Notes: generated by a model not told the origin, from the sequence alone. A stretch of 64,000 bases of DNA from Dorea formicigenerans (GCF_025150245.1 NZ_CP102279.1:1857423-1921422), one strand, 5' to 3'. Counted from the stretch's first letter, positions 41,779-52,368 are shown. Numbers and translations are program-made.

Positions 41779-42921
41779 TTACCTCCTGCTTTTGATTCGT
41801 GCGTAAGTTTCAGCTTCTGTCTCCAGAATCTGGTCAAGTGTCGGGTTCTCAATATTCTTATGTGCTCTCATACAATCCTCTATAATCTCTATAATCTCCA
41901 GATATTTAATCTCCCTGTTCAAAAATTGTCCGACTGCCATTTCATTTGCCGCATTGAATACAGTTGGAAGCGATCCACCTGTTCTTCCCGCTTCATAAGC
42001 CAGTGCCAGTCCGTAAAATGTATCCATATCCGGCTTTTCAAAATCCAGTTTTCCCATGCGCCAGAAATCCAGCCTGTCTCCCGGCAAATACCTGCGCTTA
42101 GGATAATAAAGTGCATATTGAATTGGAAGTTTCATATCTGGTGTACCAAGTTGTGCAATAATTGCGCCATCTTCATATTCTACCATAGAATGAATGACAC
42201 TCTGCGGTTGTACAACGACTTGTACTTTATCCACCTCCACTCCAAAAAGCCATTTTGCTTCAATGACTTCCAGACCTTTATTGACCATAGTTGAAGAATC
42301 AATCGTAATTTTCCGTCCCATTGCCCAATTCGGATGCTTTAACGCATCTTCTACCTGAATATTCAAAAGGTCTTCCTGTTTTTTCCCGCGGAACGGTCCA
42401 CCCGAAGCTGTCAATAAAATCTTATGGATTGAATTCATCTTATTGCCTTGAAGTGACTGGAAAATGGCACTGTGCTCACTATCCACCGGAAGAATGGAAA
42501 CCCCCATTTCTTTTGCCAGGGGCATAATGATATGTCCCGCAGTTACCAATGTCTCTTTATTTGCGAGAGCGATATCTTTTCCTGCTTTAATTGCCTCAAC
42601 CGTCGGGCGGATTCCAATCATACCAACAACAGCTGTCAACAGTATCTCCACTTCTTCCATAACTGATACTTCAATCAGTCCGTCCATACCAGTTACGATT
42701 TTTACATCCAGATCCTGTACTTTTATTTTTAATTCTGCCGCTTTTTTCTCATCCCAGACAGCTACAAGTTTTGGCTGAAATTCCCTTATCTGCTCTTCCA
42801 GAAGCGAAATATTGCTTCCTGCTGCCAGACCAAGTACCTCGATATCTCCATTTTCTCTTACGACTTCCAGTGTCTGTGTTCCAATGGAACCTGTAGAACC
42901 CAGAATTGCTATTTTCTTCAT
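41779..42921 (-). CDS. dxr: 1-deoxy-D-xylulose 5-phosphate reductoisomerase
   Basis: This 380-residue enzyme converts DXP to methylerythritol phosphate with NADPH in the MEP isoprenoid pathway. The NADPH motif GSTGSIGTQTLEVV opens the protein. Metal and substrate motifs follow in VDSEHSAIFQ, TASGGPFR, HPNWAMGRKITIDSSTMVNKGLEVIEA and NAANEMAVGQFL. Its product feeds undecaprenyl diphosphate made by UppS encoded in the same cluster. Confidence 0.96.
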   Translation of the reverse strand: MKKIAILGSTGSIGTQTLEVVRENGDIEVLGLAAGSNISLLEEQIREFQPKLVAVWDEKKAAELKIKVQDLDVKIVTGMDGLIEVSVMEEVEILLTAVVGMIGIRPTVEAIKAGKDIALANKETLVTAGHIIMPLAKEMGVSILPVDSEHSAIFQSLQGNKMNSIHKILLTASGGPFRGKKQEDLLNIQVEDALKHPNWAMGRKITIDSSTMVNKGLEVIEAKWLFGVEVDKVQVVVQPQSVIHSMVEYEDGAIIAQLGTPDMKLPIQYALYYPKRRYLPGDRLDFWRMGKLDFEKPDMDTFYGLALAYEAGRTGGSLPTVFNAANEMAVGQFLNREIKYLEIIEIIEDCMRAHKNIENPTLDQILETEAETYARIKSRR

Positions 42922-42955
42922 ATTACCACCTTTTAATATATCATATGATTTCTCG

Positions 42956-43762
42956 TTACAAATTCCCCGCCAGCGCCATGGTCAGATAATAAATAATCGG
43001 AGCTGTAAATATTACACTGTCGAACCGGTCCAGAATTCCACCATGTCCCGGGATCAATTTCCCGTAATCCTTAATCTCATGATTTCTTTTGATTGCAGAA
43101 GCAGCCAGATCTCCAACCTGTGAAATCATTCCACCGACTCCGCAAATGATTGCGTATTCCAGAACTCCTGCCTGTGCTCCTGCCCACTGATTCACAGCTA
43201 ATGCAAATAACACTCCTAGAAGCGCAGCCCCCAGTACGCCACCAATACCACCTTCTACAGATTTCTTTGGGCTGAGTTTTGGTGCCATCTTGTGCTTTCC
43301 AAGAAGCATACCGGCACAATATGCACAAGTATCACAGCCCCAGGAACTTAAGAAAATCAACCATACAACTATGCCCCCATCTTCCAGCATGCGTGTCTGA
43401 TAAATGTAGGACAACATTACTGCTACATAAAACACTCCAAAAAATACAGTCATCACCTGTTCAGATCTGTAATTTGGAAATGTAAATACATATACCGCCA
43501 TAACTAATACTAAAAACACAATCGTAAAAAGTGTCATATACTGAAGATTCCCAGTATAGAGCAGTACATAATAGGCCACTGTTGCCAGATATCCTGCAAA
43601 TCCTAAAAGTTTATTCTGAACTTCTATCACTTTATATAATTCTGTCAATCCAATCAGGCTGACAACCGCAAGCAGACCAAAAAGAACATTTCCTCCAGTT
43701 CCGACTGTCGCAATCAGCACAATCACCAGTATAATTCCACTTATGAGCCTTGTCTTAAACAT
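42956..43762 (-). CDS. cdsA: Phosphatidate cytidylyltransferase
   Basis: This 268-residue protein with about seven to eight membrane helices makes CDP-diacylglycerol from phosphatidic acid and CTP. The family signature is present at the C-terminus: SAIKRNHEIKDYGKLIPGHGG followed by ILDRFDS. GKHKMAPKLSPKKSVEGGIGG is also characteristic. It starts one base after the uppS stop, with GGAGG in front, in the common order frr-uppS-cdsA-dxr-rseP. Confidence 0.95.
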   Translation of the reverse strand: MFKTRLISGIILVIVLIATVGTGGNVLFGLLAVVSLIGLTELYKVIEVQNKLLGFAGYLATVAYYVLLYTGNLQYMTLFTIVFLVLVMAVYVFTFPNYRSEQVMTVFFGVFYVAVMLSYIYQTRMLEDGGIVVWLIFLSSWGCDTCAYCAGMLLGKHKMAPKLSPKKSVEGGIGGVLGAALLGVLFALAVNQWAGAQAGVLEYAIICGVGGMISQVGDLAASAIKRNHEIKDYGKLIPGHGGILDRFDSVIFTAPIIYYLTMALAGNL

Positions 43763-43763
43763 C

Positions 43764-44471
43764 TTATTCCTCCTTCACGCCGCCATAGCGTCTGTCCCTG
43801 CGATTATACTGTTCAATTGCCTTCTCCAATTCCTGCTTGGAAAAATCCGGCCATGGAACATCGGTAAAATAAAACTCTGTATAAGCAAGCTGCCACAAAA
43901 GATAATTGGACAATCTCTGCTCTCCACTTGTGCGAATCAGAAGGTCAGGATCTGGAATATCGTGTGTATCCAGATACCTTTCTATACATGCCTCATTCAC
44001 TTCTTCCGGCATAAGTTTTCCTTCTTTTACATCTTCAGCCAACGTGCGTACCGCTCTTGTGATTTCATCACGGCTTCCATAATTGATTGCAATTTGAAAA
44101 TTCAATCCGCCATTATTTTTCGTTGCCTCTTCAAGCTCCAGAATTCTCTTCTGAATATCTTCATCCAATTTTGTAATATCTCCGATTACACGGACTTTCA
44201 TATCATTTTTCGCTGCTGTCTTAAGACAGGTTTTCATGTAATTGCGAAGCAGCTTCATCAGAGCATTTACTTCTTCTTTTGGACGATTCCAGTTCTCAGT
44301 AGAAAAAGCATATACGGTCAGATATTTTATTCCCATGCACCATGCTTCTTCACAAATCTTCTCTACATTCTTACTTCCCTGTGCATGCCCATAATTACGC
44401 GACATTCCTTTTGCCTTTGCCCAGCGTCCGTTACCATCTAGAATAATCGCAACATGCTGTGGTATATTCAT
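43764..44471 (-). CDS. uppS: Undecaprenyl diphosphate synthase
   Basis: This 235-residue cis-prenyltransferase starts MNIPQHVAIILDGNGRWAKAKG, with the catalytic Asp in ILDGNGRW. YLTVYAFSTENWNRP, FQIAINYGSRDEI and PDLLIRTSGEQRLSNYLLWQLAYTEFYF are further family motifs. It builds the C55 lipid carrier for cell-wall synthesis. GGAGG precedes the ATG by 8 bases. Confidence 0.96.
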   Translation of the reverse strand: MNIPQHVAIILDGNGRWAKAKGMSRNYGHAQGSKNVEKICEEAWCMGIKYLTVYAFSTENWNRPKEEVNALMKLLRNYMKTCLKTAAKNDMKVRVIGDITKLDEDIQKRILELEEATKNNGGLNFQIAINYGSRDEITRAVRTLAEDVKEGKLMPEEVNEACIERYLDTHDIPDPDLLIRTSGEQRLSNYLLWQLAYTEFYFTDVPWPDFSKQELEKAIEQYNRRDRRYGGVKEE

Positions 44472-44540
44472 AATATTATCCTCCTGCTGACTAAAATTAT
44501 CTCACACATTTCAAATCTGACACAAATATATTTCAACATT

Positions 44541-44561
44541 CAAGAATGTCTCGGCATTCTT
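44541..44561 (+). repeat. Decayed fragment of the CAAGAATGCC hairpin repeat
   Basis: CAAGAATGTCTCGGCATTCTT differs at one position from the first hairpin of the 73-bp repeat. The second hairpin is absent. It lies in the 193-base spacer between frr and uppS. Confidence 0.75.
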
Positions 44562-44607
44562 CTGTGAAAATTTTTTCTTATCAACATTAAATCTTATCAA
44601 CATTAAA

Positions 44608-44648
44608 TGAGGACAGACCCCTCCTGCATATCTGCCGGGGCTGCCCTC
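44608..44648 (-). terminator. Terminator after frr
   Basis: GAGGGCAGCCCC pairs with GGGGTCTGTCCTC on the minus strand (mismatches at two positions), followed by ATTTAATG. It lies just after the frr stop codon. The weak T-run suggests leaky termination, allowing readthrough to uppS. Confidence 0.6.
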
Positions 44649-44664
44649 TTCTTTTCATTCCAGA

Positions 44665-45216
44665 CTATACAGTCATAACTTCTTTTGATTTTACTTCAAC
44701 AGCACTGTCAATCTCTTTAACATACTTATCCGTCATCTTCTGAAGTTCATCTTCCAGATTCTTGATCTCATCTTCAGAAACATCAGAACCTTTCAGCTTC
44801 TTAAATGCATCATTTCCATCACGACGGATGTTACGAATTGCAACTTTCGCCGCCTCGCCTTTTTTCTTAACATCTTTTACAAGCTCTTTACGTCGTTCTT
44901 CTGTAAGTTCCGGAAAGATCAGTCTTACAGCAGTTCCATCATTTGTCGGATTGATACCCAGATCAGAAACCATGATCGCTTTCTCGATAACTTTGAGCAT
45001 GCTCTTCTCCCATGGCTGAATCTGAATCATTCTCGGTTCCGGAACAGATACGTTCGCTACCTGTTGGATTGGTGTTGGTGTTCCATAATAATCTACCATA
45101 ATTCTGTTCAGCACATTCGGATTGGCACGTCCTGCACGAATCGTTCCCATCTCACTGTCCAGACTATCCATTGTCTTCTGCATCTTTGTATCATATACTT
45201 TTAATTTCTCATTCAT
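44665..45216 (-). CDS. frr: Ribosome recycling factor
   Basis: This 183-residue protein matches RRF in length and sequence: MDSLDSEMGTIRAGRANPNVLNRIMVDYYGTPTPIQQVANVSVPEPRM near the N-terminus, then LTEERRKELVKDVKKKGEAAKVAIRNIRRDGND. It splits post-termination ribosomes with EF-G. It follows pyrH by 18 bases, with AGGAGG in between; the pyrH-frr pair is widely conserved. Confidence 0.97.
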   Translation of the reverse strand: MNEKLKVYDTKMQKTMDSLDSEMGTIRAGRANPNVLNRIMVDYYGTPTPIQQVANVSVPEPRMIQIQPWEKSMLKVIEKAIMVSDLGINPTNDGTAVRLIFPELTEERRKELVKDVKKKGEAAKVAIRNIRRDGNDAFKKLKGSDVSEDEIKNLEDELQKMTDKYVKEIDSAVEVKSKEVMTV

Positions 45217-45234
45217 ATTGCTATATCCTCCTTA

Positions 45235-45930
45235 TTATACCGTCACTTTTGTTCCTGTAAATGTTCCACTCATTGTCTCTACAATGCTGTTCGGCTCATT
45301 CAGTCCGAATACAAGCATCGGCATCTTATTCTCAAGGCACATAATAGAAGCCGTCAGATCTACCGCCATCAGCTTTTTGTCAATAATCTCCTGAATACTA
45401 ATTTCGTTATATTTCTTTGCCTGTGGATTTACCTTTGGATCACTGTCATAGATTCCATCGATTGCCTTTGCCAAAAGCATTGCATCTGCTTCAATCTCAA
45501 TAGCACGAAGTACAGCACCTGTATCTGTAGAAAAATACGGGTGTCCGGTTCCTCCTGCAAAGAAAACAACCTTTCCCTGATTCAATGCTTCCACAGCTTT
45601 ATCTTTTGAAAATAATGTAGTAAATGCACCGCATACGAACGGGGTAAATACTTCTGTCTCCATTCCTGCAAAACGGAAAATATCAGATACGTAAATACAG
45701 TTCATAACTGTTGCAAGCATTCCAATCTGATCTGCCTTTACACGGTCAATTGTCTCGCTGGTTCTTCCTCTCCAGAAATTACCTCCACCTGTTACAATTG
45801 CTACCTGAACACCGTCATCAACAAGCTGTTTTACCTGCTTTGCGACTCCAATACATGTTGCCTCGTCAAATCCTGTCTTTTTCTCCCCGGCGAGAGCTTC
45901 CCCGCTGAGCTTTAACAATACTCTTTTCAT
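45235..45930 (-). CDS. pyrH: Uridylate kinase
   Basis: This 231-residue amino acid kinase-fold protein phosphorylates UMP to UDP. It opens MKRVLLKLSGEALAGEKKTG, with GGGNFWRGR, DQIGMLATVMN and GTGHPYFSTDTGAVLRAIEI as typical motifs. It is the hexameric bacterial UMP kinase, not a eukaryotic type. It is first in the pyrH-frr unit, with an extended -10 promoter upstream; rpsB and tsf, common upstream neighbours elsewhere, are not here. Confidence 0.96.
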   Translation of the reverse strand: MKRVLLKLSGEALAGEKKTGFDEATCIGVAKQVKQLVDDGVQVAIVTGGGNFWRGRTSETIDRVKADQIGMLATVMNCIYVSDIFRFAGMETEVFTPFVCGAFTTLFSKDKAVEALNQGKVVFFAGGTGHPYFSTDTGAVLRAIEIEADAMLLAKAIDGIYDSDPKVNPQAKKYNEISIQEIIDKKLMAVDLTASIMCLENKMPMLVFGLNEPNSIVETMSGTFTGTKVTV

Positions 45931-46047
45931 AGTTCATTACTCCTTGCGCTACATTTCATACAGTTCATTTTTTTAATATCTGTATGATCTGTTTCGATCA
46001 TTTCTGTCATCTGGCACTTTACTTACAGACAGACAACATCTCTGTAT

Positions 46048-46056
46048 ATTATATCA
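46048..46056 (-). promoter_or_regulatory. Extended -10 promoter of pyrH-frr
   Basis: The minus strand reads TGATATAAT, a TG-n-TATAAT extended -10, about 118 bases before the pyrH start. The -35 region (TTCCTT) is poor, as is usual for extended -10 promoters. Confidence 0.65.
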
Positions 46057-46087
46057 TAAGCATCTGTAAAAAGGAATATCCTAGTGA

Positions 46088-46678
46088 TTATTGATTGAGA
46101 AATTGATTTTCTACCATATCCCAGATTTCATCTCTTCCTTGCTTTGTCTGAGAAGAAAATGGAATAATCGTTGTCCCTGGAATCAGTTTCAGTCCTTCTC
46201 TTAACACTTTCATCTGCTTCTGTACCTGACTTCTTTTAATCTTGTCAAGTTTCGTTGCTATAATGATTGGATGAAATCCCTGTTCAACAATCCACTGATA
46301 CATTATTCTGTCATTTTCAGATGGTGCATGCCTGATATCAATCAACAGGAATACTGCTTTCAATTGTGCGGAACTATGAAGATAACGTTCAATCAACTGT
46401 CCCCATTTAATTTTTTCCTGTTCAGACACTTTTGCATATCCGTAACCCGGAAGGTCAACAAGATACATTTCATCATTAATACTATAATAATTAATCGTCT
46501 GTGTCTTACCCGGAGTCGCTGAAATTCTTGCATAAGATTTCCGGTTCATCAACGCATTGATCAGCGATGATTTTCCTACATTTGATTTTCCCGCAAATGC
46601 GATCTCCGGTTTTGTATTCTTTGGCAAAACACTTGTAATTCCACATACTGTTTCAAGATTTACATTTTTAATGACCAT
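46088..46678 (-). CDS. engB: Ribosome biogenesis GTPase EngB/YsxC
   Basis: This 196-residue GTPase has G1 AGKSNVGKSSLIN, G2/G3 PGKTQTINYYSIN and DLPGYGYAKV, and G4 TKLDKI. It is essential for large ribosomal subunit assembly in Bacillus. It starts 4 bases after the lon stop, with GGAGGG overlapping that stop; lon-engB coupling is conserved in Firmicutes. Confidence 0.96.
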   Translation of the reverse strand: MVIKNVNLETVCGITSVLPKNTKPEIAFAGKSNVGKSSLINALMNRKSYARISATPGKTQTINYYSINDEMYLVDLPGYGYAKVSEQEKIKWGQLIERYLHSSAQLKAVFLLIDIRHAPSENDRIMYQWIVEQGFHPIIIATKLDKIKRSQVQKQMKVLREGLKLIPGTTIIPFSSQTKQGRDEIWDMVENQFLNQ

Positions 46679-46681
46679 CTT

Positions 46682-49027
46682 CTATCCCTCCTGCTCTTTC
46701 AAAAATGCATAATCAAGCACTTCATCCATATGAGATACACTGACTATCTTAAGACCCTTTGTAATCTCTGAAGACATTTCTTCAATATCCCTCTCATTTT
46801 CTTTTGGAATCAGAACCATCCGGATCCCGGCATTTTTTGCAGCCAAAAGTTTTTCTTTTAATCCACCGATTGGAAGCACCCTTCCTCTTAGTGTAATCTC
46901 ACCGGTCATAGCCACATCTGCACGTACCTTTCTTCCTGTCGCAGCTGAAAATATCGCCGTTGCCATTGTAATACCCGCAGATGGTCCATCTTTTGGTACT
47001 GCTCCTTCCGGAATATGGATATGTATATCATGTTCTTTGAAGAATTTCTCATCGATTCCATGTTCTTTGCTGACAGAACGTATATAACTGATCCCGGCTC
47101 TTGCAGATTCTTTCATTACATCACCAAGCTGACCGGTCAGAAGAATCTCGCCCTCTCCCGGCATCACATTAACCTCAATCTGAAGTGTATCCCCTCCGAC
47201 ACTGGTCCATGCAAGTCCTCGGACAATTCCGACTTCATCCTGCTCATTTACCTTCTGGAACTGGTAAATCTCTTTGCCTAGATAGTGTTCCAGATTACGT
47301 TCTGTAATTTTGATACATTTCTTATTATCTTCCAAAATCTCTCTGGCTGACTTTCTGCAGATGCCTCCAATTTTCCTTTCCAATTGACGAACTCCCGCTT
47401 CCCTTGTATACACGGTCGCAATTTTTTGAAGTGCTTTCTTACTGATTGAAAGTTGTTCCTCTGAAAGTCCATGACTTTTTAACTGCTTTGGAATCAGATG
47501 TCTCTGGGCAATATGAATTTTCTCATTTTCTGTATAACTGTTGATCTCGATTACTTCCATACGGTCAAGAAGTGGCCTTGGAATTGTTTGTAATGTATTA
47601 GCTGTCGTAACAAACAGTACTTCCGACAAATCGATTGGAACTTCCAGATAATGATCACGGAACTTGTCATTCTGTTCACTGTCCAGTACTTCCAGAAGTG
47701 CAGAAAATGTATCTCCTTTATAGTCATTACTAACTTTATCAATTTCGTCTAAAAGCATCAGTGGATTCTTTACTTTTGCATTTCGAAGTGCTGTCGCAAT
47801 TCTTCCAGGCATTGCGCCTACGTAAGTCTTGCGATGTCCCCGGATCTCAGCCTCATCACGCACACCACCAAGAGAAATGCGGACATAAGGTCTTCCAAGC
47901 GCTTCTGCAAGTGATCTTGCAATAGAGGTCTTACCGGTTCCCGGGGGGCCTGCAAGGCAAAGAATCGGAGTCTGTCCTTTACTTGTGAGGATTCGAACTG
48001 CCAGAAATTCCAGTATACGATCTTTTACCTTTTCCAGACCATAATGTTCTTCATCAAGCTTTTCTTTCGCAGCTTTGATATCAAGATTCTCCTCACATCT
48101 CTTATTCCACGGCATCTCAAGCATCGTTTCAATATAAGTTCTTACAACACCAGACTCTGCCGGACTTGCCATCTGATTTTTAAATCTTTTAATTTCTTTT
48201 GCTAATTTTTCTTTCACTTCACAAGATGCATCTAAATCTTTCACTGCCTGTTCGAATTCCTCCGCATCTGTCTGAAGTGTATCTTCCCCTAGTTCCTCAC
48301 GAATCAGTTTCATCTCTTCTCTTAAGATATATTCTCTCTGATTCTTATCTACACGCTCTTTTACCTTTTTCTGAAGTTCCTCTTTCACACTGAGTACGCG
48401 CATCTCATTGACCACACGAAGAGAAATGTCTTCATACCTCTGAAGAATATCCTGCTCTTCCAGAACTTTTTGGGTATCTTCATAATCCATTGGAAGATTG
48501 GCAGCAATTGTATCGACCATGACGCGCAGCGATTTTATCTCTTCGATCATCATAGCAAGTTCTTTTGCAAGCTTTGGATTTTTTGACATATAATCCCTGA
48601 ACAGTTCACGAAGTCCACGTACCATTCCTTCTTCATTGATTGGATTTTCCAACAGTTCCCTGTCTTCCGGTTTGCAGAAATCCGGCAATATTTTTACCGC
48701 GGCCTGAAAATAAGGTTCTTCAGATTCAATCCAGGAAAGACCTGCACGCTGCTCTCCCGATACTAGAACACGTTTCATATTTCCCGGAAGCTTTACAATC
48801 TGTTTTACAGTTGCAATACAGCCAATTCTGTAAAGATCTGACTCCTTTGGCTCTTCCACTTCAACTTCCTTCTGCATTACAAGAAATATTTTCTGATCTT
48901 TTTTCATGGCCTGTGTGATTGCCTGCACAGATTTTTCACGGCTCACATCAAAATGTGTCACCTGCTCTGGCAGCACTGCAAGTCCACGAAGTGCCACCAT
49001 TGGCAGACTCATCAACTCATTTTCCAT
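46682..49027 (-). CDS. lon: ATP-dependent protease Lon
   Basis: This 781-residue protein has an N-terminal substrate domain ([26 protein letters not shown]), AAA+ Walker [16 protein letters not shown], Walker [10 protein letters not shown] and a C-terminal protease domain with the Ser-Lys dyad (serine in [15 protein letters not shown], lysine in [14 protein letters not shown]). It degrades misfolded and regulatory proteins in the cytosol. ATG 49027 has AGGAG 8 bases upstream. It follows clpX and a hairpin at 49050-49090. Confidence 0.97.
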   Translation of the reverse strand: MENELMSLPMVALRGLAVLPEQVTHFDVSREKSVQAITQAMKKDQKIFLVMQKEVEVEEPKESDLYRIGCIATVKQIVKLPGNMKRVLVSGEQRAGLSWIESEEPYFQAAVKILPDFCKPEDRELLENPINEEGMVRGLRELFRDYMSKNPKLAKELAMMIEEIKSLRVMVDTIAANLPMDYEDTQKVLEEQDILQRYEDISLRVVNEMRVLSVKEELQKKVKERVDKNQREYILREEMKLIREELGEDTLQTDAEEFEQAVKDLDASCEVKEKLAKEIKRFKNQMASPAESGVVRTYIETMLEMPWNKRCEENLDIKAAKEKLDEEHYGLEKVKDRILEFLAVRILTSKGQTPILCLAGPPGTGKTSIARSLAEALGRPYVRISLGGVRDEAEIRGHRKTYVGAMPGRIATALRNAKVKNPLMLLDEIDKVSNDYKGDTFSALLEVLDSEQNDKFRDHYLEVPIDLSEVLFVTTANTLQTIPRPLLDRMEVIEINSYTENEKIHIAQRHLIPKQLKSHGLSEEQLSISKKALQKIATVYTREAGVRQLERKIGGICRKSAREILEDNKKCIKITERNLEHYLGKEIYQFQKVNEQDEVGIVRGLAWTSVGGDTLQIEVNVMPGEGEILLTGQLGDVMKESARAGISYIRSVSKEHGIDEKFFKEHDIHIHIPEGAVPKDGPSAGITMATAIFSAATGRKVRADVAMTGEITLRGRVLPIGGLKEKLLAAKNAGIRMVLIPKENERDIEEMSSEITKGLKIVSVSHMDEVLDYAFLKEQEG

Positions 49028-49049
49028 ACTGTTTACTCCTATAATTCAA

Positions 49050-49090
49050 AAATGAGACGGGAACAATTTTACTCGTACCCGCCTCTTTCA
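49050..49090 (-). terminator. Terminator between clpX and lon
   Basis: On the minus strand GAGGCGGGTAC pairs with GTTCCCGTCTC and is followed by ATTTTTG, immediately after the clpX stop. lon must then rely on readthrough or on a promoter within the remaining 20-60 bases. Confidence 0.75.
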
Positions 49091-50347
49091 TTATGCGCTT
49101 TGTGTATTCACAGAAGTGTGTTCACACTCTGGTTTTGCTTTTCCTGTCACCACGTCACCGGTGATCCGGCACGTTTTCAGTGTCTCATCGGACGGTGCGC
49201 GATACATAATATCCATCATTGTATTTTCCATGATTGCCCGAAGTCCTCTGGCTCCGGTCTTTCTTTTCAATGATATATCTGCAATCTCGTTTAATGCAGA
49301 ATCGTCAAATACTAATTTCACTCCATCTAGTTCCAAAAGTTTTTGATACTGCTTTACGATTGCATTCTTTGGCTCTGTCAAGATACGGATCAAAGCATCA
49401 TGATCCAGCATCTCAAGAGATACTGTAACTGGTACACGCCCTACCAGTTCCGGAATCAATCCAAATTTCACAAGATCCTGTGGCAGCACCTGAGCTAACA
49501 ATTTATCTACATCATCTTCATGCTTCTCTGCAATTTCTGCATTAAATCCGATAGATTTCTGATCAATACGTTTCTCAATAATCTTATCAATTCCTTCAAA
49601 TGCACCGCCACAGATAAATAAAATATTCGTTGTATCTATCTGTATCAATTCCTGATGTGGATGCTTTCTTCCACCCTGTGGAGGAACATTTGCAACCGTG
49701 CCTTCTACAATTTTAAGAAGTGCCTGCTGAACACCTTCTCCAGATACATCTCTTGTAATTGACGGGTTCTCAGATTTTCTTGTAATCTTATCGATCTCAT
49801 CAAGATAGATAATACCATACTCTGCACGTTCAATATCATAATCTGCAGCCTGAATCAGTTTTAGAAGAATATTTTCCACATCTTCTCCTACATATCCTGC
49901 CTCAGTAAGAGCTGTTGCATCAGCTATTGCAAATGGAACATTCAGAATTTTTGCAAGTGACTGGGCAAGAAGTGTCTTACCACACCCTGTCGGACCCAGC
50001 ATCAGTATATTACTCTTATTCAATTCGACGCCGAGATCTCTCTGTGCCATAATACGCTTGTAGTGATTATATACAGCAACAGAAAGAACCTTTTTTGCCT
50101 CATCCTGTCCAATCACATAATCATCAAGAAATTCCTTGATCTCTTCCGGTTTCAAAAGATTGATATCTGAAAACGGAGTCCAGGAATCATTCTCATCATA
50201 TGCCATCTCTTCTTCTATAATCTCAGAGCATACTTCCACACATTCATCACAGATATAAGTATCATTCGGTCCTGCAATCAATTTTTTCACCTGAGCCTGT
50301 GACTTATTACAAAATGAACACCTTATCTGATCATCATTTCTTCCCAA
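49091..50347 (-). CDS. clpX: ATP-dependent Clp protease ATP-binding subunit ClpX
   Basis: This 418-residue AAA+ unfoldase has the N-terminal zinc-binding domain (RCSFCNKSQ... CDECVEVC), Walker [13 protein letters not shown], Walker [11 protein letters not shown], and the RKH pore loop in GGRKHPHQE. The start is likely TTG at 50347 (giving [13 protein letters not shown]), 7 bases after GAGGTG; the ATG at 50362 has no ribosome site and would add five residues not typical of the family. It feeds unfolded proteins to ClpP encoded upstream. Confidence 0.96.
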   Translation of the reverse strand: MGRNDDQIRCSFCNKSQAQVKKLIAGPNDTYICDECVEVCSEIIEEEMAYDENDSWTPFSDINLLKPEEIKEFLDDYVIGQDEAKKVLSVAVYNHYKRIMAQRDLGVELNKSNILMLGPTGCGKTLLAQSLAKILNVPFAIADATALTEAGYVGEDVENILLKLIQAADYDIERAEYGIIYLDEIDKITRKSENPSITRDVSGEGVQQALLKIVEGTVANVPPQGGRKHPHQELIQIDTTNILFICGGAFEGIDKIIEKRIDQKSIGFNAEIAEKHEDDVDKLLAQVLPQDLVKFGLIPELVGRVPVTVSLEMLDHDALIRILTEPKNAIVKQYQKLLELDGVKLVFDDSALNEIADISLKRKTGARGLRAIMENTMMDIMYRAPSDETLKTCRITGDVVTGKAKPECEHTSVNTQSA

Positions 50348-50368
50348 TATTCTACACCTCATTAAAGA

Positions 50369-50392
50369 ATAGGGAACATATCTGTTCCCTAT
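50369..50392 (-). terminator. Hairpin overlapping the clpP stop codon
   Basis: ATAGGGAACA (50369-50378) and TGTTCCCTAT (50383-50392) are perfect 10-base complements with a 4-base loop, followed on the minus strand by TCTTTAATG. The clpP stop TAG is inside the stem, and clpX begins 20 bases later. It could be a weak terminator or a 3'-end processing site setting clpP/clpX ratios. Confidence 0.6.
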
Positions 50393-50970
50393 CGTCTTGT
50401 AATTACTTCATCGATTAATCCAAATGCTTTGGCTTCCTCAGCGGACATAAAATTATCTCTGTCAGTCTCTCTGCTAATGACCTCCAGCGGCTGTCCTGTA
50501 TTCTCTGCAAGAATCCGGTTCAATCTCTCACGAGTCTTCAGGATATGCTCTGCTGCAATCTGAATTTCAGTTGCCTGACCCTGAGCTCCTCCAGATGGCT
50601 GATGAATCATAATCTCGGAATTTGGAAGGGCAAGTCTCTTTCCTTTTGTACCTCCGGCCAGAAGGAATGATCCCATGCTTGCTGCCATACCGATACAGAT
50701 TGTCTCAATATCACATTTGATATACTGCATAGTATCATAAATTGCCAGACCTGCAGATACAGATCCGCCCGGACTGTTAATGTACAGATGAATATCCTTT
50801 TCCGGATCCTCTGCTTCCAGGAAAAGAAGCTGCGCAATTGCTACACTCGCTGATGCATCTGTAACTTCTTCTCCAAAAAATATAATTCTGTCCTTTAATA
50901 ATCTTGAATAGATATCATAGGAACGCTCTCCTCTGCTTGTCTGTTCAATGACATAAGGTACTAAACTCAT
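50389..50970 (-). CDS. clpP: ATP-dependent Clp protease proteolytic subunit
   Basis: This 193-residue serine protease has the catalytic Ser in [16 protein letters not shown], His in [14 protein letters not shown] and Asp in [11 protein letters not shown]. It forms the double heptamer barrel that ClpX docks on. It sits between tig and clpX, the usual order. Confidence 0.97.
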   Translation of the reverse strand: MSLVPYVIEQTSRGERSYDIYSRLLKDRIIFFGEEVTDASASVAIAQLLFLEAEDPEKDIHLYINSPGGSVSAGLAIYDTMQYIKCDIETICIGMAASMGSFLLAGGTKGKRLALPNSEIMIHQPSGGAQGQATEIQIAAEHILKTRERLNRILAENTGQPLEVISRETDRDNFMSAEEAKAFGLIDEVITRR

Positions 50971-51003
50971 ACATATGCCTCCCTATTATATTTCAGTGAC
51001 TTA

Positions 51004-52290
51004 TTATTTCTCTACAGCGTTCTCAACAAGGAAATCAATTGCTTCCTGAACAGCCATATCGTCTTTCATCTGCTGTTTCTCAGCCTCTCCTACAAGCTCT
51101 TTAAGTTTTTCAACTTCCATATCGTAAGACTTAGCCATCTCAGCTAACTTCTCATCGATCTTCTCGTCAGAAATCTCAATATTCTCAGCTTTTGCAATTG
51201 CCTCGAGAACAAGACGTGTCTTAATGTTCTTCTCTGCTGATGGAAGCATCTGCTCCATCATCTTGTCTGCTGTCATTCCTGTGAACTGTGCATACTGCTC
51301 CATTGTCAGTCCCTGTGACATCAGATTCTGAGCAAAATTATCCATCTGCTGGCGCGCCTGTGTCTTGATCATAAGTTCAGGAATCTCCATTGTTGCATTC
51401 TCGATAGCTTTTGCGATTACCTGATCTTCTTTTTTTGCTTTTCCTTCTTTAGCTTTTTCTTCTTTAATCTTAGCTTTTACATCAGCCTTGTACTCATCTA
51501 ATGTATCAAACTTAGATACTTCTGCTGCGAATTCATCATCAATCTCTGGAAGCTCTTTCTCTTTGATCTCATGTACTGTACATTTGAATACAGCATCTTT
51601 TCCCTGAAGGTTCTCTGCGTGATACTCCTCCGGGAATGTAACTTTAACTTCTACTTCTTTCTCTGCCTCTACTCCGATAAGCTGATCCTCGAATCCTGGA
51701 ATAAATGTTCCGGAACCAATTGTAAGAGAATAGTTCTCTCCTTTTCCGCCCTCGAATGCTTCTCCGTCAACAAATCCTTCAAAATCAAGAACAACTTCAT
51801 CTCCGTCTTTAACCGGACGTCCTTCTACTGTAACTGTTCTTGCGTTCTTTCCTGCCTCTTCCTGGATCTTAGCGTCAACTTCTTTCTGTGTTACGCGTGT
51901 AGATACTTTATCTACCTCAAGTCCTTTGTACTCTCCAAGAGTAACCTCCGGTCTTGTAGCAACAAGTGCTGTGAAGATGAACGGTTTTCCTTTCTCGATC
52001 TGTGTAATATCAATCTCCGGCTGAGATACGATCTGAAGATCACACTCATCATAAGCCTCTGAGTAAGCCTGTGGAATCAGAGCATTCGCTGCATCTTCAT
52101 AGAATACATCTGCTCCATACATCTTCTCAACCATCTGACGCGGAACTTTTCCTTTACGGAATCCTGGCATACTGATTTTATTTTTCTGTTTCTTGTATGC
52201 GTTCTGAAGTGCTTTTTCTAATTCATCAGCAGAAACTTCGATTGTGAGTTTCGCCATATTTTTTTCTAATTTTTCTACCTGTAAACTCAT
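51004..52290 (-). CDS. tig: Trigger factor
   Basis: This 428-residue ribosome-bound chaperone has the ribosome-docking motif GFRKGKVPR in its N-terminal domain, a central FKBP-type prolyl isomerase domain (DGDEVVLDFEGFVDGEAFEGGKGENYSLTIGSGTFIPGFEDQLIG) and a long helical C-terminal domain. It binds nascent chains at the exit tunnel. It leads the tig-clpP-clpX series, with AGGAGG upstream of the ATG. Confidence 0.97.
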   Translation of the reverse strand: MSLQVEKLEKNMAKLTIEVSADELEKALQNAYKKQKNKISMPGFRKGKVPRQMVEKMYGADVFYEDAANALIPQAYSEAYDECDLQIVSQPEIDITQIEKGKPFIFTALVATRPEVTLGEYKGLEVDKVSTRVTQKEVDAKIQEEAGKNARTVTVEGRPVKDGDEVVLDFEGFVDGEAFEGGKGENYSLTIGSGTFIPGFEDQLIGVEAEKEVEVKVTFPEEYHAENLQGKDAVFKCTVHEIKEKELPEIDDEFAAEVSKFDTLDEYKADVKAKIKEEKAKEGKAKKEDQVIAKAIENATMEIPELMIKTQARQQMDNFAQNLMSQGLTMEQYAQFTGMTADKMMEQMLPSAEKNIKTRLVLEAIAKAENIEISDEKIDEKLAEMAKSYDMEVEKLKELVGEAEKQQMKDDMAVQEAIDFLVENAVEK

Positions 52291-52368
52291 TTACCCTTTT
52301 CCTCCTATTTCTATCCCCCTTGCATGGGCAATCCGCAAAAGGGCATATTACATTGCATTCACTCAAGA

